This document shows, one piece after another, positions 26,494 to 35,503 of a DNA stretch of 64,000 nt. The translations under genes were made by a program, and so were the position numbers. Source of the DNA: Gammaproteobacteria bacterium (lineage in GTDB: Bacteria; Pseudomonadota; Gammaproteobacteria; Burkholderiales; Rhodocyclaceae); the NCBI GenBank assembly GCA_018824085.1, contig JAHJHI010000013.1:1-64000 (forward strand), in the 5' to 3' direction. The notes under the pieces are model-generated. The model was not told the DNA's origin and ran no database searches. It worked only from the letters and a program-made list of their open reading frames with translations. Position 1 is the stretch's first letter; every line of letters starts with the position of its first letter.

Positions 26494-27183
26494 ATGAGCG
26501 TTTCAGGAATCGGTGACCGCAGCGTCGCCATGATGATGCAGACAACGCAGCGGCAGCAGAAGCCGGACGTCGCCGACATGGCGGCGCAGGCCTTTGCCGC
26601 CATGGATGCCGCAGGCAAGGGCTATATCGACAGCAGCGACCTGGCCGGCGCGCTGTCGTCATCGGGCGGTGACAGTGCGTCGGCCGACGCGCTGTTCAGT
26701 TCGATCGACGGCGACAGCGACGGCAAGGTGACGGTGCAGGAACTGACCAGTACGCTGCAGAAGGTCGCTGAACAGTTCGAAGCGGGATTCGGCGCCGCAC
26801 GGGTCGGCCAGGCCATGGGCAACCGGCCGCCGCCGCCTCCGCCGCCGCCATCGGGCGAAGATGAGGGGCTGACAGTGGACGAGCTCGGCGCCATGGCCGA
26901 AGAAGCGGCTGCTTCCGGCAGCGCCGATGCGAGCGGGCTGAGCGAACTGGTGAACGCTTTCGACGAAGCCGATACCGACGGCGACGGCAAGGTGTCCTTC
27001 CAGGAAGCGATGGCATTCCGCGAGGCCAGCAGCGACACCGGCGCGGCAAAGGGCGGCGAACGCCCGGCGCCGCCGGACGACGCGGCTCGCGAGGAGCGCG
27101 TACTGGCGCGCGTGCTCGACATGCTGTCCCGGTACGAACAGGACGGCGGCAGCACGACGACCGGCCTGTCTGTGCAGGCCTGA
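26494..27183 (+). CDS. EF-hand calcium-binding protein
   Basis: A 229-residue protein with two good EF-hand loops, DGDSDGKVTVQE (about residues 73-84) and DTDGDGKVSFQE (about 158-169), and two weaker ones (DAAGKGYIDSSD near 38 and a degenerate copy after the proline run). Eight consecutive prolines (about residues 112-119) separate the two halves. No signal peptide is visible; the N-terminus is Met/Gln-rich (MMMQTTQRQQ). It probably senses or buffers Ca2+. The CpxRA-like pair just upstream and the repeat array suggest envelope or Ca2+ stress control. Confidence 0.82.
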   Translation: MSVSGIGDRSVAMMMQTTQRQQKPDVADMAAQAFAAMDAAGKGYIDSSDLAGALSSSGGDSASADALFSSIDGDSDGKVTVQELTSTLQKVAEQFEAGFGAARVGQAMGNRPPPPPPPPSGEDEGLTVDELGAMAEEAAASGSADASGLSELVNAFDEADTDGDGKVSFQEAMAFREASSDTGAAKGGERPAPPDDAAREERVLARVLDMLSRYEQDGGSTTTGLSVQA

Positions 27184-27316
27184 AGCGCCTTGCTCCCGGG
27201 CGACGTCCGGTGCGGACGGCGCCCCGGGGGCGGTCTGGCGGGCTTTGCCCGTGCCCGGGCGCCGCTCGCCGCCGCTCTGGGCGATAATCCGGCTTTTCCC
27301 GGCCTGCGCATCGCCC

Positions 27317-27811
27317 ATGAAAGTTTTCGGATTTGCCGGTTACAGCGGCTCCGGCAAGACGACGCTGATCGAACAGCTCATTCCCCATTTCGTGCTGGAA
27401 GGGCTGACCGTCTCGCTGATCAAGCATGCTCATGCGGGCTTCGACATCGATCGCCCGGGCAAGGACTCCTTCCGCCTGCGCGAAGCGGGTTGTTCCGAAG
27501 TGCTGCTGACGTCGAACAACCGCTGGGTCCTGATGCACGAATTGCGTGGCCAGTCCGAACCGGGGCTGGACCAGCAGATCGCCGCGCTGAGCCCGTGCGA
27601 CCTCGTGCTGGTCGAAGGTTTCAAGGCGTCGCCGATTCCCAAGCTGGAAATCCACCGCCCCGCCTACGGCAGACCGCTGATGTATCCGGAGAACCCGCAC
27701 GTCGTCGCCGTGGCGACCGACGAAGCGATGGAACTTCCGTTGCCCCGGCTCGACCTCAATGACGTGGAGGCGATCGCTGCCTTCATCCTCAGCCACCAGG
27801 GATTCCGATGA
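27317..27811 (+). CDS. mobB: Molybdopterin-guanine dinucleotide biosynthesis protein MobB
   Basis: A 164-residue P-loop GTPase ([15 protein letters not shown], residues about 8-22) with the MobB hallmarks HAGFDIDRPGKDSFRLREAG and LVLVEGFKASPIPKLEIHR. It assists MobA in attaching GMP to molybdopterin to form MGD, used by nitrate reductases. ATG chosen at the conserved MKVFGFAG start; a -10-like GATAAT lies about 30 bases upstream. Its stop overlaps moeA by four bases. Confidence 0.93.
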   Translation: MKVFGFAGYSGSGKTTLIEQLIPHFVLEGLTVSLIKHAHAGFDIDRPGKDSFRLREAGCSEVLLTSNNRWVLMHELRGQSEPGLDQQIAALSPCDLVLVEGFKASPIPKLEIHRPAYGRPLMYPENPHVVAVATDEAMELPLPRLDLNDVEAIAAFILSHQGFR

Positions 27812-29028
27812 ACGAAATGCTCACGCTTGATGCGGCCCTTGAGCGCCTGCTTGCCGCAGCGCGCCCGATCGCCGACACCGAAACGGTTTCGACCTTCCAG
27901 GCCAGTGGCCGCGTACTGGCCGTCGACCAGCGCTCGTCGCTGACGGTGCCGCCGCTCGACAACAGCAGCATGGACGGCTACGCGGTGCGCACGGCCGACA
28001 TCGACGCGGCCGGCGCCTGCCTGCCGGTCAGCCAGCGCATTGCGGCCGGCCATGTCGGCGAAGCGCTGGCGCCGAAGACCTGCGCGCGCATCTTCACCGG
28101 CGCGCCGGTGCCGCCGGGCGCCGATGCCATCGTGATGCAGGAGTCCACGCGCACGACGGCGGACGGCGTCTGTTTCGACGACATGCCGACGCCGGGCGCG
28201 TGGATACGGCGGGCCGGCGAGGACATACGCGCCGGCGATACGGTGCTGACGGCCGGCACGCGGCTGCGTGCGCAGGAAGTCGGGCTCGCCGCGTCGGTCG
28301 GGCTGGCCGACCTGCCGGTCGTGCGCCGGCCGCGTGTCGCACTCTTTTCCACCGGCGACGAACTGGTCATGCCGGGCGAGGCGCTGCCGCCCGGCGGCAT
28401 CTACAACTCGAACCGCTACACGCTGCGTGCGCTGTGCGAGGCGCTTGGCTGCGACGTGCTCGATCTGGGCATCGTGCCGGACCGTCTCGACGCCACCCGC
28501 GCGGCGCTGCGCGAAGCGGCGGCGCAGTGCGACCTGATCCTGACCAGCGGCGGCGTCGGCGTCGGCGAAGAAGACCACATCAAGCCGGCGCTGACAGCGG
28601 AAGGCGCGCTCGACAGCTGGAAGATCGCGATGAAGCCGGGCAAGCCGCTGGCTTTCGGTCACGTGCGACGTGGCCAGGGCGGTGGCCAGGCCGATTTCAT
28701 CGGTCTGCCGGGCAATCCGGTGTCCAGCTTCGTCACCTTCCTGCTGCTGGTGCGGCCCTTCATCCTGCGCCGCACCGGGGTGAAGGACGTGGCACCGCGT
28801 CCGTTCGCCGTCCGCGCCGGCTTCGACTGGCCGCGGCCCGACCGTCGGCGCGAATTCCTGCGCGTGCGCAGGAATGCCGACGGCGCCGTCGAACTGTTCG
28901 CCAACCAGAGTTCCGGCGTGCTGACCTCCACCGTCTGGGGCGACGGTCTGGTCGACCTCGCGGCCGGGCAGACCGTCGCGCGTGGCGACGTGCTGTCCTT
29001 CCTGCCTTTCGAATCACTGCTTTACTGA
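27808..29028 (+). CDS. moeA: Molybdopterin molybdenumtransferase MoeA
   Basis: A 406-residue MoeA, which inserts molybdate into adenylated molybdopterin. Conserved segments: PPLDNSSMDGYAVR (about 50-63), SNRYTLRALCEALG, the MPT-binding region SGGVGVGEEDHIK and MKPGKPLAFG, and LPGNPVSSFVTF. The start overlaps mobB (ATGA). Part of a mobB-moeA-moaD-moaE operon that would supply Moco to a nitrate reductase not in this window. Confidence 0.95.
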   Translation: MNEMLTLDAALERLLAAARPIADTETVSTFQASGRVLAVDQRSSLTVPPLDNSSMDGYAVRTADIDAAGACLPVSQRIAAGHVGEALAPKTCARIFTGAPVPPGADAIVMQESTRTTADGVCFDDMPTPGAWIRRAGEDIRAGDTVLTAGTRLRAQEVGLAASVGLADLPVVRRPRVALFSTGDELVMPGEALPPGGIYNSNRYTLRALCEALGCDVLDLGIVPDRLDATRAALREAAAQCDLILTSGGVGVGEEDHIKPALTAEGALDSWKIAMKPGKPLAFGHVRRGQGGGQADFIGLPGNPVSSFVTFLLLVRPFILRRTGVKDVAPRPFAVRAGFDWPRPDRRREFLRVRRNADGAVELFANQSSGVLTSTVWGDGLVDLAAGQTVARGDVLSFLPFESLLY

Positions 29029-29037
29029 GAGCCGTTC

Positions 29038-29292
29038 ATGAACATCAAGGTGCTCTATTTCGCCGCGCTGCGTGAAGCGCTCGGAACCCCGGGCGAGACG
29101 CTCGCGCTGCCGCCGGGGTGCACCACGCTGGCCGATGTGCGCGCGCTGATTGCCGCGCGTGGCGGCGACTGGGAGAAGCTGGCGCAGATGAAGAACCTGC
29201 GTGCCGCGATCAACCAGCGCATGGCCGAGCCGTCGAGCACGCTGGCCGACGGCGACGAGGTGGCATTCTTTCCGCCGGTGACCGGAGGCTGA
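29038..29292 (+). CDS. moaD: Molybdopterin synthase sulfur carrier MoaD
   Basis: An 84-residue ubiquitin-like protein ending in the required Gly-Gly (PPVTGG), which is thiocarboxylated and donates sulfur to precursor Z. It lies 9 bases after moeA and 1 base before moaE. Confidence 0.95.
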   Translation: MNIKVLYFAALREALGTPGETLALPPGCTTLADVRALIAARGGDWEKLAQMKNLRAAINQRMAEPSSTLADGDEVAFFPPVTGG

Positions 29293-29293
29293 C

Positions 29294-29749
29294 ATGAGTT
29301 TTTCAGCGTGCGTGCAGGAAGCCGATTTCGATATCGGCGCCGAGATCGACACCCTGCTGGGCGAGCGCGGCGACGTCGGCGCCGTGGCCACCTTCAGTGG
29401 CCTGGTGCGCGACATGAATGACGGCAGCGGCGTGCACGCAATGACGCTGGAGCACTATCCCGGCATGACCGAAGCGGCGCTGACCGACATCATCGATCAG
29501 GCGCGCGCGCGCTGGCAGATCATGGGCGCGCGCGTCGTGCATCGCGTCGGCCAACTGCGTCCGCGCGACCGTATCGTGCTGGTCATCGTTGCCGGTGCGC
29601 ATCGTGGCGAGGCGTTCGCCGCCTGCGAATTCATCATGGATTTCCTGAAGACCCGCGCGCCGTTCTGGAAGCGCGAGGACACGCCGGACGGCAGCCGCTG
29701 GGTCGACGCCCGCGAATCCGACGACAGCGCCGCGCAGCGCTGGAAGTAG
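29294..29749 (+). CDS. moaE: Molybdopterin synthase catalytic subunit MoaE
   Basis: A 151-residue MoaE. Conserved features: GAVATFSGLVRDMN, LEHYPGMTE, RVVHRVGQLRPRDRIVLV, AFAACEFIMDFLKTRAPFWKRE (with the active-site lysines). It forms the heterotetramer with MoaD that makes molybdopterin. Last gene of the Moco operon. Confidence 0.95.
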   Translation: MSFSACVQEADFDIGAEIDTLLGERGDVGAVATFSGLVRDMNDGSGVHAMTLEHYPGMTEAALTDIIDQARARWQIMGARVVHRVGQLRPRDRIVLVIVAGAHRGEAFAACEFIMDFLKTRAPFWKREDTPDGSRWVDARESDDSAAQRWK

Positions 29750-30134
29750 GGCGGCAGCACGCCTTCTGGCCGCGTACAAGCGCCGGCGCACCGCGCGGCA
29801 CTGACGGCACGAAACCGGGTGTCATTACCCTTGTTGCATCGGTGAGCGCCCCGCACCGGCGCCGGAACTGATAACTACTGCAACAAGTGACGCCCTGACG
29901 GCACCATTTCCCCCGCGCCGGTCTTTTTGCACGGACGCATCCTTTGCCCCCCTATACCTTGCGTCTTCCCGACGACAGCGGACCATCGCAGGTGCTGTCG
30001 TCGAAGGCGCTCCGCGCGGCCATCCGGGCCGCCGGGCGTCGACGTGCCGGATGGCGCATCGGGCCAGCGCAGACAAACGCTCCCATGCCCGTGATGCGCG
30101 GACCGGCCGCACAGACATTCAAGGGAGACGCATT
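29750..30134. other. Intergenic region between moaE and the PEP-CTERM gene
   Basis: No gene is visible. It contains a separated perfect 9-bp inverted repeat, CTTGTTGCA at 29830-29838 and TGCAACAAG at 29879-29887, with 40 bases between the arms. A Shine-Dalgarno (AAGGGAG) precedes the GTG at 30135. No clear terminator follows moaE. Confidence 0.5.
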
Positions 30135-30695
30135 GTGACGATACAAAAAACACTGTTGGGCATGACGCTGGGCGCACTGTTGCTGGCCGCCGGAACGACG
30201 CAGGCGGCACCCATCCGCTACGATTTCACCGCTGACGGCATCGCCGGCTATTTCAGCTACGAGGACAGCACGCCGACGACAGGCAACGGCCCGTTCGCCG
30301 CGGGCGGCGCGGCCTACGCGGCGCTGGCGTTCTCGATAAACGGCAGCGACATCCTGAATCCCGTCGTGATCCTCTACGACAACTACGGTTCGGCCGGCAA
30401 CGACTTCTTCTATGTCGCGAACATGACCGGAAGCACCTATCTGCAACTGAGCGGCGACTTCCTGTCGGACAATCTGCTCACGTCCTTCGGTGACGCGCGC
30501 TCTCTGGCGTCCTTCACCGGCAATTTCGATGACTCGCTGTACGGCTATGGCACTGGCACGGTGGCCCTGCGCTCACTGGCCGGTTCAGTGCCGCAGCAAC
30601 AGACCGTGCCGGAGCCGGCCACGCTGTCGCTGATCGGTCTCGGTGTGGCGGGCGCACTGTTCGCGCGTCGGCGTGCCGGCTCGAAGACGTCCTGA
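30135..30695 (+). CDS. PEP-CTERM sorting domain protein
   Basis: A 186-residue exported protein with a signal peptide (ending TTQAAPIRY, about residue 25) and a C-terminal PEP-CTERM signal: VPEPATLSLIGLGVAGALFARRR (motif PEP, hydrophobic helix, basic tail), recognised by an exosortase. The central part is rich in Gly, Ser, Tyr and Asp. GTG start with AAGGGAG 7 bases upstream. Such proteins are linked to exopolysaccharide surface layers. The neighbours show no specific partner. A terminator follows. Confidence 0.85.
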   Translation: MTIQKTLLGMTLGALLLAAGTTQAAPIRYDFTADGIAGYFSYEDSTPTTGNGPFAAGGAAYAALAFSINGSDILNPVVILYDNYGSAGNDFFYVANMTGSTYLQLSGDFLSDNLLTSFGDARSLASFTGNFDDSLYGYGTGTVALRSLAGSVPQQQTVPEPATLSLIGLGVAGALFARRRAGSKTS

Positions 30696-30732
30696 ATTCC
30701 GTCGCCGGGGCACGCTCCCGGCCGGATGTTTC

Positions 30733-30758
30733 AAACCCGCTGCGGCGGGTTTTTTTTC
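30733..30758 (+). terminator. Terminator of the PEP-CTERM gene
   Basis: AAACCCGC (30733-30740), a TGCG loop and GCGGGTTT (30745-30752), followed by a run of T to 30758. It isolates the nrt promoter region from upstream transcription. Confidence 0.9.
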
Positions 30759-30828
30759 GTCCGCGCCATGACGCGGACCCGGACGGGCTGAGCCCGCCGC
30801 GCATGCCGCCCGCGTCGAACGTTGCACC

Positions 30829-30843
30829 GCACCACGCGTGTGC
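30829..30843 (+). promoter_or_regulatory. Candidate NtrC site upstream of nrtA
   Basis: GCACC-ACGCG-TGTGC differs at one position from GCACC-N5-GGTGC and lies about 109 bp upstream of the sigma54 promoter. The same TTGCACCGCAC string precedes the nasS operon site at 17566-17576, which supports a shared activator. Confidence 0.5.
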
Positions 30844-30951
30844 GGCTACCGGCTTTCGTGCGCGCTATCGGGGCGTTCCGCACGCTTTCCGGTGGCACCT
30901 CATCTGGCCAGATTCGCCGCAAATGGCGTGTTCATGCCAAACAGGATGATC

Positions 30952-30967
30952 TGGCACATCGATTGCT
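30952..30967 (+). promoter_or_regulatory. Sigma54 (-24/-12) promoter of nrtABCD
   Basis: TGGCACATCGATTGCT has both boxes intact (TGGCAC and TTGC), with 10 bases between GG and GC. Predicted start near 30978, giving a leader of about 211 nt before nrtA. Confidence 0.85.
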
Positions 30968-30993
30968 AAACAGTACCGAGCCCTCTGGGCCAC

Positions 30994-31086
30994 CGACTTT
31001 CCAATGGCGGAAGGTCGCAGCGCGCATGACGCCGTTTCTTGCCGATTGCGCGCCTCATCACGACAGGCGGCCCACTGACGGGTTGC
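30994..31086 (+). promoter_or_regulatory. ANTAR-target RNA: paired hexaloop hairpins in the nrt leader
   Basis: Hairpin 1: CGACTTTCC (30994-31002), loop AATGGC, GGAAGGTCG (31009-31017), 9 bp with one G-U. Hairpin 2: GCGGCCC (31067-31073), loop ACTGAC, GGGTTGC (31080-31086), 7 bp with two G-U pairs. Both loops are six bases with A at position 1 and G at position 4, the ANTAR-target signature. The linker of about 50 nt is longer than in typical ANTAR RNAs. Confidence 0.75.
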
Positions 31087-31097
31087 TCCGGACACCG

Positions 31098-31150
31098 GCG
31101 TCCACGAACCTCTGGTCATCAGACCGGCGTTCGTGGGCGCTTTTTTTTTT
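31098..31150 (+). terminator. Leader attenuator terminator before nrtA
   Basis: GCGTCCACGAAC (31098-31109) pairs with GTTCGTGGGCGC (31129-31140), 12 bp with one G-U and internal pairing in the loop, followed by ten T residues (31141-31150). It ends 38 bases before the nrtA ATG and downstream of the two hexaloop hairpins: a classic attenuator, expected to be overridden by NasT when nitrate is present. Confidence 0.92.
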
Positions 31151-31188
31151 GCCGGGCCATGTGCCCGTTTGCCTGGGAGTAGACCGAT

Positions 31189-32595
31189 ATGAACCGCAAC
31201 CCGTCTTCGCGCCATCCGCTTCAGGCGCACGCTGACAGCGTGCGCCGTACGCTGATGAGCGCCGTGCTCGTTGCCGGCGTGCTCGGCATGCCGGCACTTG
31301 CCGCCGACAAGATCGAGAAACCCGACCTGAAGTTTGGCTTCATCAAGCTGACCGACATGGTGCCGCTGGCGATCGCCTACGAGAAGCGCTACTTCGAGGA
31401 TGAAGGCCTGTACGTCACGCTGGAAGCGCAGGCCAACTGGAAGGTGCTGCTGGACCGCGTCATCTCCGGAGAGCTTGACGGCGCGCACATGCTGGCCGGC
31501 CAGCCGCTCGGCGCGACGATAGGCTACGGTACCAAGGCCGACGTCATCACGGCGTTCAGCATGGACCTGAATGGCAACGGCATCACCGTGTCGAATGCGG
31601 TGATGGCGAAGCTCAAGGAAAAGCTGCCCAGACAGGCGGACGGCAAGCCGGTGCATCCGGTGAAGGCCGAGTACCTGAAGCCGGTCGTCGATGCCTACAG
31701 GAAGGAGGGCAAGCCGTTCAAGATGGGCATGGTGTTCCCGGTGTCCACGCACAACTACGAGCTGCGCTACTGGCTCGCGTCGGGTGGCATGAATCCCGGC
31801 TACTACGCACCGCTCAAGGGCGACACCTCCGGCAACATCAGCGCCGACGTGCTGCTGTCGGTGACGCCGCCGCCGCAGATGCCGGCGACGATGGAAGCCG
31901 GCACCATCGACGGCTATTGCGTGGGCGAGCCGTGGAATCAGCAGGCCGTGGTCAAGGGCATCGGCGCGCCGGTCATCACCGATTACGAAATCTGGAAGAA
32001 CAATCCGGAGAAGGTGTTCGGCGTGACCGCGGGCTGGAACGACAAGTATCCGAACACCCACAAGGCTGTCGTGAAGGCGCTGATCCGCGCCGCCTACTGG
32101 CTGGACGCCGACAACAACAAGAACCGCAAGGAAGCCGCGCGGATCATTTCGAAGTCCGGCTATGTCGGCGCCGACTTCGACGTGATCGACAACAGCATGA
32201 CCGGCACCTTCGAATACGAGAAGGGTGACGTGCGTCCGGTGCCCGACTTCAACGTGTTCTTCCGCTACAACGCGACCTATCCGTACTACTCGGATGCCAT
32301 CTGGTACCTGACGCAGATGCGCCGCTGGGGCCAGATCGCCGAGTACAAGCCGGACAGCTGGTACAAGGACATCGCGAAGCAGGTCTATCGCTCGGACATC
32401 TACGCGGCGGCTGCGAAGGAGCTGATCGCGGAAGGGAAGATGAAGGCGTCGGACTTCCCGGACTTCGCGAAGGAAAGCGGCTTCAAGCCCGCCACCAACG
32501 AGTTCATCGATGGCGTGACGTATGACGGCAGCAAGCCGAACGCCTACATCGACAGCCTGAAGATCGGCCTCAAGGGCAAGGACGTCGTCAAGTAA
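31189..32595 (+). CDS. nrtA: Nitrate ABC transporter substrate-binding protein NrtA
   Basis: A 468-residue NrtA/CmpA-family binding protein with a signal peptide (residues 1-39, ending MPALAADK). The mature part begins [27 protein letters not shown] and contains [21 protein letters not shown] and [14 protein letters not shown]. It captures nitrate (possibly nitrite) in the periplasm. The family also binds bicarbonate (CmpA), but the NasST-type leader and the Moco genes nearby favour nitrate. GGGAG lies 11 bases upstream of the ATG. Confidence 0.92.
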   Translation: MNRNPSSRHPLQAHADSVRRTLMSAVLVAGVLGMPALAADKIEKPDLKFGFIKLTDMVPLAIAYEKRYFEDEGLYVTLEAQANWKVLLDRVISGELDGAHMLAGQPLGATIGYGTKADVITAFSMDLNGNGITVSNAVMAKLKEKLPRQADGKPVHPVKAEYLKPVVDAYRKEGKPFKMGMVFPVSTHNYELRYWLASGGMNPGYYAPLKGDTSGNISADVLLSVTPPPQMPATMEAGTIDGYCVGEPWNQQAVVKGIGAPVITDYEIWKNNPEKVFGVTAGWNDKYPNTHKAVVKALIRAAYWLDADNNKNRKEAARIISKSGYVGADFDVIDNSMTGTFEYEKGDVRPVPDFNVFFRYNATYPYYSDAIWYLTQMRRWGQIAEYKPDSWYKDIAKQVYRSDIYAAAAKELIAEGKMKASDFPDFAKESGFKPATNEFIDGVTYDGSKPNAYIDSLKIGLKGKDVVK

Positions 32596-32711
32596 GGGCC
32601 GCCCGCAGCGGCGGCATGCGACGGGCGCCCGCCAGTGCGCCCCGTCTCCGGTCCGGGACAGCGAAGGCCCTGCCGGAGGCGCCGATTCGATACAACCCGA
32701 GGTGGACAGCC

Positions 32712-33725
32712 ATGCTCAATTCAACGGCGAACTTTCTCAACCGGACCGGCTTCACATGGTTCGTCCCTTTCATCAGGCTTGCGGCGGGTGAGGATCCGCG
32801 CGAGCAGTTCCGCGACATCCTGCTGCAGATCGGCGTTCCGGTGCTGGCGCTCGCGCTGTTCCTCGGGCTGTGGAACGTGCTCGCCGCCGGTGTGCAGACC
32901 AGCCTCGGCGCGATTCCGGGGCCGGTCCAGGTGGCGGAGGAGGCGATCGGCCTGATCGACGAATACCACGCCGAGCGTGCGAAGGAAGACGCCTTCTACG
33001 AACGCCAGAAGGTGCGCAATGCCGAGATGCTGGCGCAGGATCCGGCGGCCACCGTGGTGATCCGCCAATGGACCGGCAAGCCGACCTATCTGGACCAGAT
33101 CATCACCAGTCTCTACACGGTGTTTACCGGCTTTGCGATCGGCACGCTGGTGGCGGTGCCGCTGGGCGTGCTGTGCGGCCTGAGCCGCACCTTCCAGCTC
33201 GCGCTCAATCCGCTGATACAGATATTCCGGCCGGTGTCTCCGCTGGCCTGGCTGCCCATCGTCACGCTGATGGTCAGCGCGCTCTATGTGAGCGCGGATC
33301 CCATGTTCCAGAAGTCCTTCGTCGTGTCGGCCATCACCGTCACGCTGTGCTCGCTGTGGCCGACGCTGATCAATACGGCGGTGGGGGTGGCGTCGATCGA
33401 CAAGGACCTGCTCAACGTGTCCAGGGTGCTGCGCCTGTCCTGGTGGACCAAGGTGACCAAGATCGTGCTGCCGTCGTCGCTCAAGCTCATCTTCACCGGC
33501 CTGCGCCTGTCGCTCGGGGTGGGCTGGATGGTGCTCATCGCAGCGGAAATGCTGGCGCAGAACCCGGGCCTGGGCAAGTTCGTCTGGGACGAATTCCAGA
33601 ACGGAAGTTCGCAGTCGCTCGGCCGAATCATGGTGGCGGTATTCACCATCGGTTTCGTCGGCTTCCTGCTCGACCGCGTCATGAACACGCTGCAGCAGCT
33701 CGCCAGCTTCGGCGACACTCACTGA
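32712..33725 (+). CDS. nrtB: Nitrate ABC transporter permease NrtB
   Basis: A 337-residue inner membrane permease. The core has the usual MetI-type fold with LGVGWMVLIAAEMLAQNPGLGKFVWDEFQNG (EAA-like loop region, residues about 270-300). Compared with cyanobacterial NrtB, an extra charged segment of about 60 residues (about 80-140, EYHAERAKEDAFYERQKVRN) separates the first helix from the core. ATG chosen with GAGGTGG upstream; it lies 116 bases after nrtA. Confidence 0.92.
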   Translation: MLNSTANFLNRTGFTWFVPFIRLAAGEDPREQFRDILLQIGVPVLALALFLGLWNVLAAGVQTSLGAIPGPVQVAEEAIGLIDEYHAERAKEDAFYERQKVRNAEMLAQDPAATVVIRQWTGKPTYLDQIITSLYTVFTGFAIGTLVAVPLGVLCGLSRTFQLALNPLIQIFRPVSPLAWLPIVTLMVSALYVSADPMFQKSFVVSAITVTLCSLWPTLINTAVGVASIDKDLLNVSRVLRLSWWTKVTKIVLPSSLKLIFTGLRLSLGVGWMVLIAAEMLAQNPGLGKFVWDEFQNGSSQSLGRIMVAVFTIGFVGFLLDRVMNTLQQLASFGDTH

Positions 33726-33737
33726 GCGGAGGCACAC

Positions 33738-35498
33738 ATGTACAACACCCTGTTGCGTGCCACCCCCGACGCCGCGCTTGCCGGCACTGCCGCGCCGGCT
33801 GCCGCGAATGGCGCGCTGGCGCCAGCGCCGGCCTTCCTGCGGCTGCAGCATCTCGGCAAGTCCTATGGCAGCGGCCGCCAGGCCACATCGGTGCTCAAGG
33901 ACATCAACCTCGACATCCGCGAGCACGAGTTCGTGGCCATCGTCGGCTTTTCCGGCAGCGGCAAGACGACGCTGATATCGCTGATCGCGGGCCTCATCCA
34001 GCCGGATTCGGGCGCCGTCCTGCTCAACGGCGATCCGGTCACCGGTCCGGGACCGGATCGCGGCGTGGTGTTCCAGAGCTATTCACTGATGCCGTGGATG
34101 ACGGTGCGCCAGAACGTGGCGCTCGCAGTCGACCAGGTGTTCGGCAACGAGTCGGCCGAGGCGCGCAACGCGCGCGTCGAGAAGTACATCGAAATGGTGA
34201 ATCTCACGCCGGCGATGGACAAGAAGCCGTCCGAGCTGTCCGGCGGCATGCGTCAGCGCGTGTCGGTCGCGCGCGCGCTGGCGGCCAGCCCGGACATCCT
34301 GTTGCTGGACGAGCCGCTGTCGGCGCTCGATGCGCTCACGCGCGGCAACCTGCAGGACGAGATCATCCGCATCTGGAGCCAGGAACAGAAGACCGTCATC
34401 CTGATCACCAATGACGTGGATGAAGCCATCATCATGGCCGACCGCATCATCCCGCTGAATCCGGGGCCCGGTGCAACACTCGGGCCTGAGTTCCGCGTCG
34501 GCATCGAGCGTCCGCGCGACCGCACGCAGATGAACCACTCGCCGGAATTCAAGCGTTTGCGCAAGGAGGTGACCGAGTACCTGATGAAGGTCGGTGCCGC
34601 CCAGGGCGGCGCGCAGGACAACGTGATCGCGCTGCCCGGCGTGCTGCCGAACACCAGCAGCGAGTACCAGGCCTCACTCGCGCCGGCACGACCGGCCGCC
34701 GAGCTGCCGGCGCCGCATCTCGACCGTTACGTCGAGTTCTCAAGGGTGTCGAAGGTCTATCCGACGAAGAAGGGACCGGTCACCGTGGTGGAGGAATTCG
34801 ACCTGCGCATCCGCAAGGGCGAATTCATTTCCGTCATCGGCCACTCCGGCTGCGGCAAGTCGACGGTGCTGTCGATGATGGCGGGCCTGAACGACACCAG
34901 CGAAGGGGTCATCGTGCTCGACGGGCGCGAAATCGCCACCGCCGGACCGGACCGCGGCATCGTGTTCCAGGCGCCCAGCCTGGTGCCCTGGCTGAGTGCG
35001 TTCGATAACGTCGCGCTCGGCGTGGCGCAGGTCTATCCGCACGCCAGCCGCGCGGAGCGCCACAACATCGTCGAGCACTACCTGAACCGGGTCGGTCTGG
35101 CCGATTCGGCCGGCAAGAAGGCGTACGAACTGTCCAACGGCATGAAGCAGCGGGTCGGCATCGCGCGTGCGTTTGCGTTGTCACCCAAGATGCTGCTGCT
35201 CGACGAGCCGTTCGGCATGCTGGATTCGCTCACCCGCTGGGACCTGCAGGAAGTGCTGATGGAAGTGTGGCGCCGCACGCAGCTCACCGCGATGATGGTG
35301 ACGCACGACGTCGACGAAGCCATCCTGCTGGCTGACCGCGTCGTCATGATGACGAACGGCCCGCGCGCCCGCGTCGGCAAGGTGCTTGAAATCAACCTGC
35401 CGCGCCCGCGCAGCCGCAAGTCCCTGCTGGAGCACCCGGACTACTACCGCCTGCGCGAGGAACTGCTCGACTTCCTGGAGCACTGCGGCCACGGCTGA
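33738..35498 (+). CDS. nrtCD: Nitrate ABC transporter, two fused ATP-binding domains
   Basis: A 586-residue protein with two complete ABC ATPases. Domain 1 (about 30-270): Walker [10 protein letters not shown], signature [14 protein letters not shown], Walker [14 protein letters not shown]. Domain 2 (about 330-580): [36 protein letters not shown]. In cyanobacteria NrtC carries one ATPase plus an NrtA-like domain and NrtD one ATPase; here two ATPases are in one chain and the NrtA-like regulatory domain is missing. It follows nrtB by 12 bases and ends at a strong bidirectional terminator. Confidence 0.9.
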   Translation: MYNTLLRATPDAALAGTAAPAAANGALAPAPAFLRLQHLGKSYGSGRQATSVLKDINLDIREHEFVAIVGFSGSGKTTLISLIAGLIQPDSGAVLLNGDPVTGPGPDRGVVFQSYSLMPWMTVRQNVALAVDQVFGNESAEARNARVEKYIEMVNLTPAMDKKPSELSGGMRQRVSVARALAASPDILLLDEPLSALDALTRGNLQDEIIRIWSQEQKTVILITNDVDEAIIMADRIIPLNPGPGATLGPEFRVGIERPRDRTQMNHSPEFKRLRKEVTEYLMKVGAAQGGAQDNVIALPGVLPNTSSEYQASLAPARPAAELPAPHLDRYVEFSRVSKVYPTKKGPVTVVEEFDLRIRKGEFISVIGHSGCGKSTVLSMMAGLNDTSEGVIVLDGREIATAGPDRGIVFQAPSLVPWLSAFDNVALGVAQVYPHASRAERHNIVEHYLNRVGLADSAGKKAYELSNGMKQRVGIARAFALSPKMLLLDEPFGMLDSLTRWDLQEVLMEVWRRTQLTAMMVTHDVDEAILLADRVVMMTNGPRARVGKVLEINLPRPRSRKSLLEHPDYYRLREELLDFLEHCGHG

Positions 35499-35503
35499 TC
35501 GCG

